NCBI RefSeq assembly: GCF_002875705.1
Contig: NZ_MCZZ01000150.1
Span: forward strand, 52,730 to 116,729
From: Vibrio sp. 10N.261.45.E2
GTDB lineage: Bacteria > Pseudomonadota > Gammaproteobacteria > Enterobacterales > Vibrionaceae
Direction of reading: 5' to 3'
Length of the DNA stretch: 64,000 nucleotides
Shown here: positions 53,933 through 63,184 of the stretch, in pieces
Position numbering within the stretch: position 1 is the stretch's first letter
Layout: each line of letters starts with the position of its first letter
Notes under the pieces: model-generated
The model's input: the letters and a program-made list of their open reading frames with translations, nothing else
What the model was told of the DNA's origin: nothing
Databases searched by the model: none
Position numbers and translations under genes: made by a program

Positions 53933-53960
53933 CTAGAAAACTAGAAAACTAGAAAGCTAG
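53933..53960. repeat. Tandem repeat CTAGAAAA, 3.5 copies
   Basis: Two exact CTAGAAAA units, a CTAGAAAG unit and CTAG, ending one base before the yceI stop codon. It is in the 3' untranslated region. Confidence 0.85.
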
Positions 53961-53961
53961 A

Positions 53962-54531
53962 TTACTTCTTTACGCCTTCAACATGTAGATCCATATCTAC
54001 ATAGCTTGAAGCGCCCATTACTGGAATGTTGAAGTCAGCAAGCTCTAGACGAGTTGTACCAACGAAACCAGCACGCTCACCGCCCCATGGGTCTTGACCA
54101 GCACCGATGAATTCAGCTTCGATAACGATAGGCTTAGTTACGCCGTGAAGTTTAAGGTCACCCATAACTTCAAGTTTGCCGTCACCTTTATCGACCACTT
54201 TTGTGCTGTTGAATGTTGCGTCTGAGAACTTACCTGCATCAATGAAGTCAGAGCTACGGATGTGCTTGTCACGTTCTGCGTGATTTGAATCAAGGCTTGT
54301 AGTGTCAACCGTTACGTTTACTGTAGACGCTTCAACGTTGCTTTCATCAAATGAGAAGTCACCTGAGAATGTGTTAAAACGACCTTGGATAAAGCTGTAA
54401 CCTAGGTGGCTAACTTTAAAGTTAACTGAAGCATGCGCACCTTTTGTATCAATCACGTAATCAGCGGCGTTCGCAGCGAAAGGCATTGCCATTGCAAATG
54501 CTAATCCTGTAGCGATAATTGACTTTTTCAT
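53962..54531 (-). CDS. yceI: YceI-family periplasmic protein
   Basis: A 189-aa protein with a signal peptide (MKKSIIATGLAFAMAMPFAANA, 22 residues) and a YceI beta-barrel (ADYVIDTKGAHASVNFKVSHLGYSFIQGRF). YceI proteins bind isoprenoid-type lipids such as ubiquinone and are induced by high pH or osmotic stress. Its ATG overlaps the stop of the upstream cytochrome b561 gene as ATGA, so translation is coupled. GGAG precedes the start. The pairing with cytochrome b561 is a common arrangement and suggests quinone-linked work. Confidence 0.92.
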   Translation of the reverse strand: MKKSIIATGLAFAMAMPFAANAADYVIDTKGAHASVNFKVSHLGYSFIQGRFNTFSGDFSFDESNVEASTVNVTVDTTSLDSNHAERDKHIRSSDFIDAGKFSDATFNSTKVVDKGDGKLEVMGDLKLHGVTKPIVIEAEFIGAGQDPWGGERAGFVGTTRLELADFNIPVMGASSYVDMDLHVEGVKK

Positions 54532-55067
54532 TTTGAAGCTCCTATCATTTTTCGTAGCGTATCGTCTTTGTCGATAACGTGGTGTTTTATCGCCGCTAAA
54601 GCGTGCACTGATGCCATGATGATCAGTACCCATGCAGCATAGTAGTGAACCGTTCCTGAGAGATCAGATTGGTTTGCAAATAGTTCACCCATACTTGGTA
54701 CAGTGAACCAATTGAATACCTCGATCCCACGGCCATCTGATGTTGAAATCAAATAACCTGAAATAAATAAAACCGCTAAGTTAATGTACATAAAGCCGTG
54801 AGCAATCTTAGCTGCTGCGACTTCATAGCTTTTCCCTTCCACTTTAGGTGACGCGGTAACTAGTTTCCAAAGCAAGCGGATAACGGTAACGGCAGCCAAA
54901 AGAATGCCTACCGAACGGTGGTAGTCTGGTGCTGTTTTGTACCACTCGCTGTAATATGAAAGATCAACCATCCACAGGCCTACACCAAATAAGCCAAAAA
55001 TCGCGAGTGCTGAAATCCAATGCATCGCTCTTGCTAAGGGGTTGTAATTTCTAACGTTGTTGTCCAT
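54528..55067 (-). CDS. Cytochrome b561-family protein
   Basis: A 179-aa inner-membrane dihaem cytochrome with four helices. Haem-ligand histidines are likely in LARAMHWISAL, TAPDYHRSVGI, KIAHGFMYI and SGTVHYYAAWV, the bacterial b561 pattern. It transfers electrons between the quinol pool and a periplasmic acceptor. First gene of the two-gene operon with yceI, with a 4-base overlap. Palindromes about 80 bases upstream may be the operator. Confidence 0.9.
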   Translation of the reverse strand: MDNNVRNYNPLARAMHWISALAIFGLFGVGLWMVDLSYYSEWYKTAPDYHRSVGILLAAVTVIRLLWKLVTASPKVEGKSYEVAAAKIAHGFMYINLAVLFISGYLISTSDGRGIEVFNWFTVPSMGELFANQSDLSGTVHYYAAWVLIIMASVHALAAIKHHVIDKDDTLRKMIGASK

Positions 55068-55142
55068 GTATCTATTCCGAATATTAACGAGTCGTGTAGT
55101 TTTGAAAAGCGTACCCTACACCAAGTTTGTGTAACATATTAT

Positions 55143-55164
55143 TTACCAAGCTTTACATTGGTAA
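55143..55164. promoter_or_regulatory. Inverted repeat TTACCAA / TTGGTAA upstream of the b561-yceI operon
   Basis: Arms of 7 bases with an 8-base spacer, about 76 bases upstream of the start. A second repeat TACAC / GTGTA lies at about 55117-55133. Candidate operator. Confidence 0.35.
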
Positions 55165-55220
55165 CATCATTTCAAATTAAACGAGTTATTCAAATTATTT
55201 GAACAAGTTTGGGCTTAACA

Positions 55221-55466
55221 TTAAATTTCAACGATTTGTTCGATCTCGTAGAGTTCATCTGCGATGTCTAACATTTTACGTTCCATCACTTTTTGAGCAT
55301 CTTCTATTCCCTTATTGTAATAAACAGCGCCAAACTTTTTGCTGATAAAATCGACCAAGAATTCTGTGTCGAACTGACCGAGTTCTACATCAAGTTCATC
55401 TTGCATATACTTTTGAAGGGTATGGGTAAGCTCAGACTTTTGCTTCGAATCTAATTGAATGGTCAT
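55221..55466 (-). CDS. DUF2164 small protein
   Basis: An 81-aa acidic helical protein matching DUF2164 (FLVDFISKKFGAVYYNKGIEDA). No function is known; members occur widely in proteobacteria. ATG 55466 is preferred to a TTG at 55478. Confidence 0.8.
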   Translation of the reverse strand: MTIQLDSKQKSELTHTLQKYMQDELDVELGQFDTEFLVDFISKKFGAVYYNKGIEDAQKVMERKMLDIADELYEIEQIVEI

Positions 55467-55718
55467 GAATGTTTCCAAGTAAAGAGTGAGTAGATAAATC
55501 GTGATTAGCTAACTAGACTATAATCGTGGTAACTAATTAGAATTCCTCATAATTTAGAATACAGACCATTGAAGTGCCAGTGCTATCCATAAAATCACTT
55601 GGCAATGGCTAATTTTGATAGAGAGATCAAGAACTCGCACTTTGACGATAGGTAACGGAGTCACAATTACCGTACTATTGCCCATCAATAAGATAGTAAC
55701 CGTGTATAAGGGACTTCA

Positions 55719-56354
55719 TTGTTATTAGATCTAGTGATTAAAAGCGTTAATCAGTTTCAGGACGATTGCCTAAAGCTCTGCGAACGCCACTACCCGACAG
55801 TACACAACCAAGGGATCAGTGAGCACCATATAGGTAAAGCGTTTGCCCGCCGAATGGAACACACTTTCGTTTGCTTTAATCATGCAAGTAACATCAGCCC
55901 ACTTGAAATGCTTTCTTCTGGTGAAACGCCTCGCCACTTCCGAATATCTTCCGAGATCGGTACAGTTTGGATGATCAGTCATCATATGGTGAGCGCAGGG
56001 AAAACCTGCCGTAGAAAGTTGATGTTGGATATTCATAACTGGCAGCAAGAGTATGGATTTGCCATTCAGCCGAATGACGTTTTGATCATTGTCTCCGACC
56101 ATTGGATTAGCCGAAGCAAGAACAGTAGCGAGTTGCTACATTGGTGGATGGGAGAACTTCCAGACGAAATAACCGAATACAGCCAACAAGGCATCACGCT
56201 AAGAGAGAGTGATTCTCAATTCGCTGCTGATTTAAATAACAACTTTAGAATCAGTCCGTGCTTTATTAAATTCGGTCACCCACTAAAGCGGTCAGGGAAT
56301 CAACAATTGGTTCGAAAATACCTGCAACTTTATGCTGTACTTCAGTGGCAGTAA
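55719..56354 (+). CDS. Conserved-looking protein of unknown function, TTG start
   Basis: A 211-aa soluble protein without signal peptide. It is rich in His and Trp (EHHIGKAFARRMEHTFVCFNH; MISHHMVSAGKTCRRKLMLDIHNW). No motif I recognise. It starts with TTG at 55719, preceded by TAAGGG seven bases upstream; no better ATG lies near the N-terminus (the next is about codon 46). The frame has coding-like composition and no competing gene lies opposite. Confidence 0.62.
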   Translation: MLLDLVIKSVNQFQDDCLKLCERHYPTVHNQGISEHHIGKAFARRMEHTFVCFNHASNISPLEMLSSGETPRHFRISSEIGTVWMISHHMVSAGKTCRRKLMLDIHNWQQEYGFAIQPNDVLIIVSDHWISRSKNSSELLHWWMGELPDEITEYSQQGITLRESDSQFAADLNNNFRISPCFIKFGHPLKRSGNQQLVRKYLQLYAVLQWQ

Positions 56355-56874
56355 GAATACAGGTCAACTTTTTCATTCAATATTGAACGTAATTTGTTAG
56401 ACCTTCATCCCAATATTTTATAGAAGATACGACCACTCTGTTCATTTATTATTCAAACGTTCTAATTGAATTATTAATAGCTATTTTCCTGATCTAATCA
56501 AATTTGAGAGGTAGATATCACTTCTGTGTAAACAGCTTAGCTTAATTATTTTCTAACTTTGACATTCACCCACAATCTAAGCCTTTAAGCCTACTTTTCG
56601 CTGGTGTATCTGCGTTCTCACCTTATATTAGTTAGGATTGATATGTGAGATGTTACTTAGCCATTAAATTCACATCAACTATTAAAATTAGTGAATGATA
56701 AGCCAGCTTAATGGTTAATATCATTTATCATGCTGATTTTTCGTTAATTATATTTATTTAAATATTGACCCTGCAAATGAGTTTTTATTAATTGACAATT
56801 TAGTAACACCTGTCAATATTGTGACAGCCATGACGTGTATTTTCGTCAATGAATAAACCCCTTTATTAGCGACT
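56355..56874. other. 520-bp AT-rich intergenic region upstream of the EAL gene
   Basis: No gene seen. An inverted repeat TTGACA (56792-56797) / TGTCAA (56811-56816) is followed by GTGACAG, and a repeat AATAAA / TTTATT sits just before the EAL gene (about 56851-56866). The length suggests a complex promoter. Confidence 0.5.
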
Positions 56875-57666
56875 ATGATTTTATCAGACAGAAGTGAATT
56901 TATTAGCTGTATATCTGTGGATTCCGATATGCAGTTTATTGCGAAATATCAAGACCTCACACTCAGAAGTGTCTATCAACCTATATTTGACAGTTCAATG
57001 ACTCAGATAGGCGTAGAGGCTTTGGTTCGTATTTCGAATAGCAAAGGGGATATTGTTCGCCCTGACCACTTCTTCCATTCCGATAACACCTCGTGCACTG
57101 ATAAGATCAATGTAGAGAGGCTGAGTCGCGCTATCCACATTCGTAACTTCGCACAGTCAAGAATTCGTCATTTACATCTATTTTTGAACGTTCTTCCAAA
57201 CGTTGGTCAGCTATTTGCGGCAGAAAAAGTCAGCGATAGCCTTCTCGCAAAACGTCTTCATGAACTGAATCTGTCATGTGAGCAAATCGTAATGGAGTTG
57301 GTAGAACTGAATGCCGAGAGCGAAGAGCGCTTGAAAGATGCAGCCCTTTCACTATCAGATAATGGCTTTCAAATAGCAGTTGATGATTTCGGAACACAAG
57401 CATCAACAGAACAGCGCGTTCGCCATATCAACCCTCACATCATCAAAATCGATCGCTCAGTTATGTTGGACTTTGAACAAGGCAACACGCGAGAAATGGA
57501 GTTAGTGCTTGATCTTGCAAATCAAATCGGCGCAAAGACAGTGATTGAAGGCATCGAAACCCAGCAACAACTCGAAGTGATGCAAAGCTTAGGGTTCGAC
57601 ATGTATCAAGGTTATCACTTAGCAATGCCAAATCCGATTGAATTAGATATACGCCTAGCAATCTAG
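56875..57666 (+). CDS. Stand-alone EAL-domain c-di-GMP phosphodiesterase
   Basis: A 263-aa protein that is essentially one EAL domain. It keeps the catalytic set: GVEALVR (Glu48), FLNVLP, VMELVE, AVDDFG, IIKIDRSV, VIEGIET and YQGYHLAMP. It should hydrolyse c-di-GMP to pGpG. No sensor or membrane domain, so control is probably by transcription, consistent with the long upstream region. ATG 56875 lacks a good ribosome site; ATG 56929 (GTGGA upstream) is an alternative start that would keep the domain intact. Confidence 0.85.
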   Translation: MILSDRSEFISCISVDSDMQFIAKYQDLTLRSVYQPIFDSSMTQIGVEALVRISNSKGDIVRPDHFFHSDNTSCTDKINVERLSRAIHIRNFAQSRIRHLHLFLNVLPNVGQLFAAEKVSDSLLAKRLHELNLSCEQIVMELVELNAESEERLKDAALSLSDNGFQIAVDDFGTQASTEQRVRHINPHIIKIDRSVMLDFEQGNTREMELVLDLANQIGAKTVIEGIETQQQLEVMQSLGFDMYQGYHLAMPNPIELDIRLAI

Positions 57667-57685
57667 AACACCCCCTATTCTACCT

Positions 57686-57719
57686 TAAGCCGCTTGACCA
57701 CTAGTTAGCGGCTTTTTAA
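57686..57719 (+). terminator. Terminator of the EAL gene
   Basis: The stem AAGCCGCT / AGCGGCTT with a 12-base loop is followed by TTT. Confidence 0.8.
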
Positions 57720-57774
57720 TGCTTATCTACTAAGTTCCCTCTTGCCACTTTCACGTGCTACCAAATCACACCCA

Positions 57775-57802
57775 GAAAAAAGCCCAGTCAAAACTGACTG
57801 GG
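57775..57802 (-). terminator. Terminator of the RND efflux operon
   Basis: On the minus strand the stem AGCCCAGTCA / TGACTGGGCT with a 4-base loop is followed by TTTTT; it lies 33 bases after the pump gene. Confidence 0.88.
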
Positions 57803-57834
57803 CTGGCTTAAAAGAATCTGTTTTATATCAATCC

Positions 57835-60800
57835 CTAATAACCCGCAGTGGACGGTTTGATTCTATATAGAATAGCGAACATCACTGGTACTACTATTAG
57901 CGTTAGTACTGTAGCAAAACCTAAGCCTGCCATGATTGTAATCGCCATCGAGCCGAAAAATGCATCGAATACCAAAGGAATCATACCCAAGATAGTCGTT
58001 AGTGCTGCCATAGATACCGGTCGTACACGACTAATAGCGCTGTCGACAACCGCTAGGTATGGATCTTTACCTGTTTGTAACTCACTGTTTATTTGATCAA
58101 GCAGTACGATACCGTTCTTCAAAATCATGCCGCTTAAACTCAACAAGCCTAGGAATGCGGTGAAGCTGAATGGCATATTGGTACCTAACAGACCAATCGA
58201 AACACCAATGATAGAAAGTGGTACCGTAAACCAAATCACCAGCGGCTTACGAACCGAGTTAAACAGAAGCATAGTGATGATGAACATCAACAAGTAACCC
58301 ATTGGCAGTGAACCAAATAGAGACTCTTGTGCATCTTTTGAGCTTTCGTACTCGCCACCCCAGCTAATGCTGTAGCCTTCTGGTAAATCTAATGCTTCTA
58401 CCTTAGGTTTTACGCGAGCAAACAGACTTGCTGGTGTTTCATCACCAAGAACATCGTGGTCAGCCAATACCGTTAGCGTACGTTTTCTATCACGACGCTG
58501 AATCAGTGGTTCAGACCATTGAAGCTCTACGCCGTCAATCACTTGTTCAACAGGAATGTAAGTTTGTAGAGATGGGCTCCAGATCTTCAAATTGTTCAGT
58601 GATTTAAAATCAAAACGCTCTTCTTCCGGCAACCGTGCCACGATAGGTAACATATGTGTACCATCACGCAGTAAGCCGATATTGTAACCACCAAACGCCA
58701 TCTGTAACGTCTCAGACAAATCAGTTTTAGAAATGCCTAGGCGACGAGCCTTAGATTCGTTGAACAGCGGTACAAGCTCTTTAGTACGTTCACGCCAGTC
58801 GTGACGCACGTTTCGAGAGCCAGGATCGGCTAATAATACGTCCTCTACCTGAACAGCAATGCTGCGAAGGATCTGCGGGTCTGCACCACTAATACGCGCT
58901 TCTATTTTTGAAGCTGGCGACGGACCAAACTCAATCAACTTGAACTGGAATGTAGGTTGTTCAAATTTATTGGCCAAGTCCTTATCTAGCCCTTCTAGGA
59001 CTTTAAACATGGTGTCTCGGTCAGTCGTTCGCACTTGCAGTTGACTGTACGCTTCATAACTTTTCTCTGGTTGATATGTCAGCGCAAAACGTTGCATGCC
59101 CTGCCCAACCGTTGTTGTTACAAACTCAACATCGTCTTGCTGGCGAATGTAACTTTCTACTTTTTCCGTCTGTTTGATGGTCTCACGAACATCGGTGCCT
59201 TCAGGCATCCACATATCAACGTAAAACATTGGTGTGTTTGATGGCGGGAAGAACTGCTGCTTCACCATACCAAAGCTAACAATTGATGCAGCTAGCAGAG
59301 CAACCATACTCACCACTGTCATCCATCTAAATCGAAGTGCTACTTTCAAGCATGCACCGAAGACGACAAAAAGAATACCTTTGTAAGGGTCTTCGTTCTC
59401 GTCGACCTTGTCTTCTTCTTTAAGCAACATCTCGGCAAGGAATGGCGTCAGCGTTAGTGCTGTTACCCAACTCAAAAACAGTGAGAAACACAGTACCCAG
59501 AACAGCGAACCCATGAACTCACCTGTCGCATCTTTCGACAAACCAATCGGTGCAAAAGCTGTGATAGCGATAATGGTCGCCCCTAATAGAGGCCATTGTG
59601 TTTGCTTAACGATATCTTTCGCGGCTTCAAGCTTGGTTTTGCCTTTCTTCAAGCCAACCAAAATACCTTCAACCACTACAATCGCGTTATCCACCAGCAT
59701 ACCCAATGCGATGATCAAAGCACCAAGCGAGATACGGTGTAGTTCAACATCGTTATAGTCCATCAAGATGAAGGTACCGAATACCGTCAGCAGAAGTACC
59801 AAACCGATGATCAAACCACTACGTAAACCCATCGCGAACAGAAGTACGATGATTACGATCGCTACCGCTTCAACTAAGCTGATCAAGAAATCAGCGACCG
59901 ACTTATCCACTTCTTGAGCTTGGTTATAAAAGTAGTTCAGCTCTACACCCGCTGGCTTAATGCTTTCTAAACGCTCAAGCTCTGCATCAAGTGCATTACC
60001 AATTTCGACTACGTTTACGCCCGATGAGAACGCAATACCAAGGTTGATCGCAGGCTTACCGTTGTAGGTTAGAACATTACCCGGCTTTTCTTGGATTCCA
60101 CGAGTCACCTCTGCGACATCCTTCAAGCGAATTAGGTTGCCCGTATCGCGACCATGAATAATTAGATTTTCAAGCTCTTCAACCGTGCTCAGTGTGCCGT
60201 TAGGTTTAATCGTTAGGCTCTGGCCGTTCAACATTACCTCGCCTGCTGATACCACACTGTTTTGTTGTGCTAGCAAGGAGGTAACCGTCGACATATCTAG
60301 GTTTAACGCTGCTAAGCGCTCTAGAGACATCTCAACGAATAACTGCTCTTGCTGGTCGCCTGCAATACTGACTTTACCAACACCGTCAACCAGTTCAATT
60401 TCACGCGTTAGATAATCTGCATACTGCTTTAGCTCGACATAGTCATAGCCATCACCGGTCAGCATGATCATCACGCCAAATACATCACCAAAATCATCAA
60501 TGATCTGAACAGAGTTAACACCACTAGGCAGCGTTGGCTGTAGATCGTTAATCTTGCGACGCATTTCATCCCAAATCTGTGGTAGCTCATCCGGACCATA
60601 GTCCATCTTCATACTAACCATAATTTGAGACATACCATTCGACGACGTCGAGGTAATTTTGTCGATATAAGGCAACTGTCGTATCTCTTTTTCCAGTGGA
60701 TACGTCAGCTCTGCTTCAACTTCCATTGACGTTGCGCCAGGGTAAGTTGAAATAATCATTGCATCTTTAATGGTAAAAGCTGGGTCTTCTAAACGGGATA

Positions 60801-60894
60801 GATTACCAAAAGACGTCACACCGCCAACGGCCAAAATGACTAGAAACAGCCAGCTGATTACTTTGTTTTTTATTGAATATTCTGCGATGTTCAT
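57835..60894 (-). CDS. RND-family multidrug efflux pump, inner-membrane subunit
   Basis: A 1019-aa HAE1-type pump with 12 helices and two large periplasmic loops. The proton-relay region GALIIALGMLVDNAIVVVEG in helix 4 carries the Asp-type residues, and the N-terminal RLEDPAFTIKDAMI is typical of the group that works with two adaptors. Its gene is last in a three-gene operon after two membrane-fusion lipoproteins, as in Vibrio VexIJK and Pseudomonas TriABC. No outer-membrane channel is encoded; TolC is probably shared. The start overlaps the stop of the second adaptor by ATGA. Substrates (drugs, bile, detergents, triclosan in TriABC) cannot be read from sequence. Confidence 0.93.
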   Translation of the reverse strand: MNIAEYSIKNKVISWLFLVILAVGGVTSFGNLSRLEDPAFTIKDAMIISTYPGATSMEVEAELTYPLEKEIRQLPYIDKITSTSSNGMSQIMVSMKMDYGPDELPQIWDEMRRKINDLQPTLPSGVNSVQIIDDFGDVFGVMIMLTGDGYDYVELKQYADYLTREIELVDGVGKVSIAGDQQEQLFVEMSLERLAALNLDMSTVTSLLAQQNSVVSAGEVMLNGQSLTIKPNGTLSTVEELENLIIHGRDTGNLIRLKDVAEVTRGIQEKPGNVLTYNGKPAINLGIAFSSGVNVVEIGNALDAELERLESIKPAGVELNYFYNQAQEVDKSVADFLISLVEAVAIVIIVLLFAMGLRSGLIIGLVLLLTVFGTFILMDYNDVELHRISLGALIIALGMLVDNAIVVVEGILVGLKKGKTKLEAAKDIVKQTQWPLLGATIIAITAFAPIGLSKDATGEFMGSLFWVLCFSLFLSWVTALTLTPFLAEMLLKEEDKVDENEDPYKGILFVVFGACLKVALRFRWMTVVSMVALLAASIVSFGMVKQQFFPPSNTPMFYVDMWMPEGTDVRETIKQTEKVESYIRQQDDVEFVTTTVGQGMQRFALTYQPEKSYEAYSQLQVRTTDRDTMFKVLEGLDKDLANKFEQPTFQFKLIEFGPSPASKIEARISGADPQILRSIAVQVEDVLLADPGSRNVRHDWRERTKELVPLFNESKARRLGISKTDLSETLQMAFGGYNIGLLRDGTHMLPIVARLPEEERFDFKSLNNLKIWSPSLQTYIPVEQVIDGVELQWSEPLIQRRDRKRTLTVLADHDVLGDETPASLFARVKPKVEALDLPEGYSISWGGEYESSKDAQESLFGSLPMGYLLMFIITMLLFNSVRKPLVIWFTVPLSIIGVSIGLLGTNMPFSFTAFLGLLSLSGMILKNGIVLLDQINSELQTGKDPYLAVVDSAISRVRPVSMAALTTILGMIPLVFDAFFGSMAITIMAGLGFATVLTLIVVPVMFAILYRIKPSTAGY

Positions 60895-61946
60895 TCTGCT
60901 TTTCCTGACAATTGGATTCCGTCACGGAGTTTTCTTAGATTCGAGTTTACAAGTCGATCACCCTGCTCAACGCCATGAGCAATCAATGCACCTTGGCCGC
61001 TGATTTTGTCGACTTCTACTTCACTTTTGAATGCTTGTCCGTCTTCCATTTTCCACACATAAAACTGATTAGCTTCAGAGCCCGCTTCTAGTGTTGTCAT
61101 TGGTAACTGGTAGCCTTGAACATCACTCAAGCCAGCTTTCGCCATATCCACATTGACCGTAACGCTTGTCCCCGGAAGGATTTCGCTTTCAGGCTGCGGC
61201 ATTTGCATCCAAAACTCGTAGGTGCGTGATTGTGGGTGCAGCTCACTTGTATGCTCAAGATACGTCAAAGGATATTGACCAGTATGACCACCAAAGGTCG
61301 CTTCAGGACGGTAACTATTTGAACGCATGTCTGGGCTAATGGAGGCCAAGATTGAATCTGATACTTGAATTCGCACATATACTTTGTCGTTCTGGTATAC
61401 GCTCAGTAGTGTTTCGCCAGGCGTCGTGGTTTCGAAACGTTGTTTATCGACGGCTGAAACTGTTCCTGAAAATGGCGCTAAAAGCTCTGTATAACTAAGC
61501 TTTCGCTTTGCAGCCGCTAAATTTGCCGATGCCAGTTTGTAATTTGCCGTGAGTTGGTCATGTTCGGATTGCGATAGCATCTCACTGCCAAACATCTCTG
61601 TACCACGTGCCAACTGCTTGCTCGCCAGCTTAAATTGAGAGTTAGCGTCAGTAAGATCTTGTAGATACGTTGCGTTATCTAAGGTAGCTAACAGATGCCC
61701 TTTTTCGACGTTATCGCCCGCTTCGACTAGTACTTGTTGAATCTCACCCGCTAGCTTAAATGCCAAAGGAGTCAATTCAGCCGGCATCACTTGTCCATTA
61801 AAACTTCTGAATTGATCAGTAAGCGGCGCGCCAACTTCAAAGGTAGAGACCAACAAAGGCGGTTGTTCACGATGTACGGTTTCATTGTTACAGGCTTGAA
61901 GTAACAAAGCCGACGCGACAACAACTGATAATTTGGAAAGGTTCAT
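60891..61946 (-). CDS. RND adaptor (membrane fusion lipoprotein) 2
   Basis: A 351-aa periplasmic adaptor with lipobox LLQAC (Cys19). Barrel-sandwich halves (VEAGDNVEKGHLLATLD and LLAPFSGTVSAVD) flank a coiled-coil hairpin. Shares one base with the preceding adaptor gene (TAATG) and four with the pump gene, showing strict coupling. Two different adaptors in one pump imply a mixed hexamer, as shown for TriAB. Confidence 0.92.
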   Translation of the reverse strand: MNLSKLSVVVASALLLQACNNETVHREQPPLLVSTFEVGAPLTDQFRSFNGQVMPAELTPLAFKLAGEIQQVLVEAGDNVEKGHLLATLDNATYLQDLTDANSQFKLASKQLARGTEMFGSEMLSQSEHDQLTANYKLASANLAAAKRKLSYTELLAPFSGTVSAVDKQRFETTTPGETLLSVYQNDKVYVRIQVSDSILASISPDMRSNSYRPEATFGGHTGQYPLTYLEHTSELHPQSRTYEFWMQMPQPESEILPGTSVTVNVDMAKAGLSDVQGYQLPMTTLEAGSEANQFYVWKMEDGQAFKSEVEVDKISGQGALIAHGVEQGDRLVNSNLRKLRDGIQLSGKAE

Positions 61947-63034
61947 TAAATACCACCCTCACGAATCCAAGCTTTTACTTGCTGTCCATCTGATAACACA
62001 TCCACACCTGCTTCAACGATAAGGTCGCCAGACGACAATCCGTCGATAACCTTGCCTTGCTCATCAAGAAGGACCTGTACTTTAGAAATCAATTGAGAAT
62101 CTGGGTTATAACGCCATAACTCACCATAGTCTGTGTCTTTGCTTATCCAAGCAGATTCAACAATACCGACACCGTAATCAGAGTTACTTTTCTGAACTTC
62201 TACTTGCGCTGTCATGCCAGAAAGCAAGTTGATACCTTGCGGCTTATCGATAGACACAACGGCTTGGTAGCTGTTGGTGTCTTCATCCGGTTGGGTTGAG
62301 ATTTCCTTAAAGCGAGTCGGAATACGAATGCCGCGATGGCTATCCATCACCACCCACATATTTGAACTCGTTAGGTCTTGAATCGAACGGTCTTCAAGCT
62401 TTGATACCGGAATAGAAAACGCCACGTCCATTTCACTGTGGTTCAGGATATTCAGTACAGGCTGCTTTTCTGCAATCAATTGATATTGTTTTCCAAACAC
62501 CATCGATACCACACCATCGAATGGAGCAACTAAGGTAGTGTAGCCAAGGTTTGTTTTTGCTTGGTCCAACTCAACTTCAGCGGCAGTAAAGGTGTTCACA
62601 GCTTGATCGTAGTAATCGGTACTGACCAACTTTTTGGAATACAACTCTGAGGCTTGCTTGTATTGGCTGTTTGCCAGATCAAATTTAGCTTGTGCTGCAT
62701 CAACGGCAATACGGTAATCCGTCGCGTCTAGCACTGCTAGCACCTGGCCTTTCTTCACTTCTTGCCCCATACGAACATCGAAGGTTTCAATATCGCCACC
62801 CACTTGGAAAGAGAGCGCAGCGCGATCGGTCGCATCCACTTTTGCGATAAAACTATCAAGCTCAATATCTGTCTGTTGGGGGATCTCAAACAGCTTTACT
62901 GGCTTAACAACTTGAACGGTTTCTTCTGACTGAACCTTATTACATCCGGTCAAAGAGCCTGCGAGTAAGAGTGCGGCAAACGCCACACCTATCTGCTTGC
63001 TCGTCTTGGCTTGAATAGACAACTTGGATTGCAT
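61946..63034 (-). CDS. RND adaptor (membrane fusion lipoprotein) 1
   Basis: A 362-aa adaptor with lipobox LTGC (Cys31). Barrel-sandwich (VRMGQEVKKGQVLAVLD and LVAPFDGVVSMVF), coiled-coil hairpin and beta-barrel are all present. First gene of the efflux operon, divergent from tetR. An AGGAG-like GGAGAAGC ribosome site precedes the ATG. Confidence 0.92.
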   Translation of the reverse strand: MQSKLSIQAKTSKQIGVAFAALLLAGSLTGCNKVQSEETVQVVKPVKLFEIPQQTDIELDSFIAKVDATDRAALSFQVGGDIETFDVRMGQEVKKGQVLAVLDATDYRIAVDAAQAKFDLANSQYKQASELYSKKLVSTDYYDQAVNTFTAAEVELDQAKTNLGYTTLVAPFDGVVSMVFGKQYQLIAEKQPVLNILNHSEMDVAFSIPVSKLEDRSIQDLTSSNMWVVMDSHRGIRIPTRFKEISTQPDEDTNSYQAVVSIDKPQGINLLSGMTAQVEVQKSNSDYGVGIVESAWISKDTDYGELWRYNPDSQLISKVQVLLDEQGKVIDGLSSGDLIVEAGVDVLSDGQQVKAWIREGGI

Positions 63035-63067
63035 GATGCTTCTCCATTTAATTATTATGATTTATTA

Positions 63068-63125
63068 CACAGGTGGGCAGTATATTGGAAATTATAGGTT
63101 CCACAAGCTTTACTTTCCACCTGTG
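63068..63125. promoter_or_regulatory. Inverted repeats between efflux operon and tetR gene
   Basis: CACAGGTGG (63068-63076) and its exact complement CCACCTGTG (63117-63125), each followed on the plus strand by GCAGTA or CAGTA, lie in the 150-base divergent gap. Likely TetR operator sites, one facing each promoter. Confidence 0.5.
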
Positions 63126-63184
63126 CAGTATTTTTTATTTCAGTAAAAACAGTGTAGAATGTGGTAATCAGGTAATTATGTGAA

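Larger units (their letters stand above)
53661..53961. other. Intergenic region between the channel gene and yceI
   Basis: 301 bases between convergent genes. It holds a terminator (53808-53847) and a tandem repeat at its right edge (53933-53960). Nothing else seen. Confidence 0.5.
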
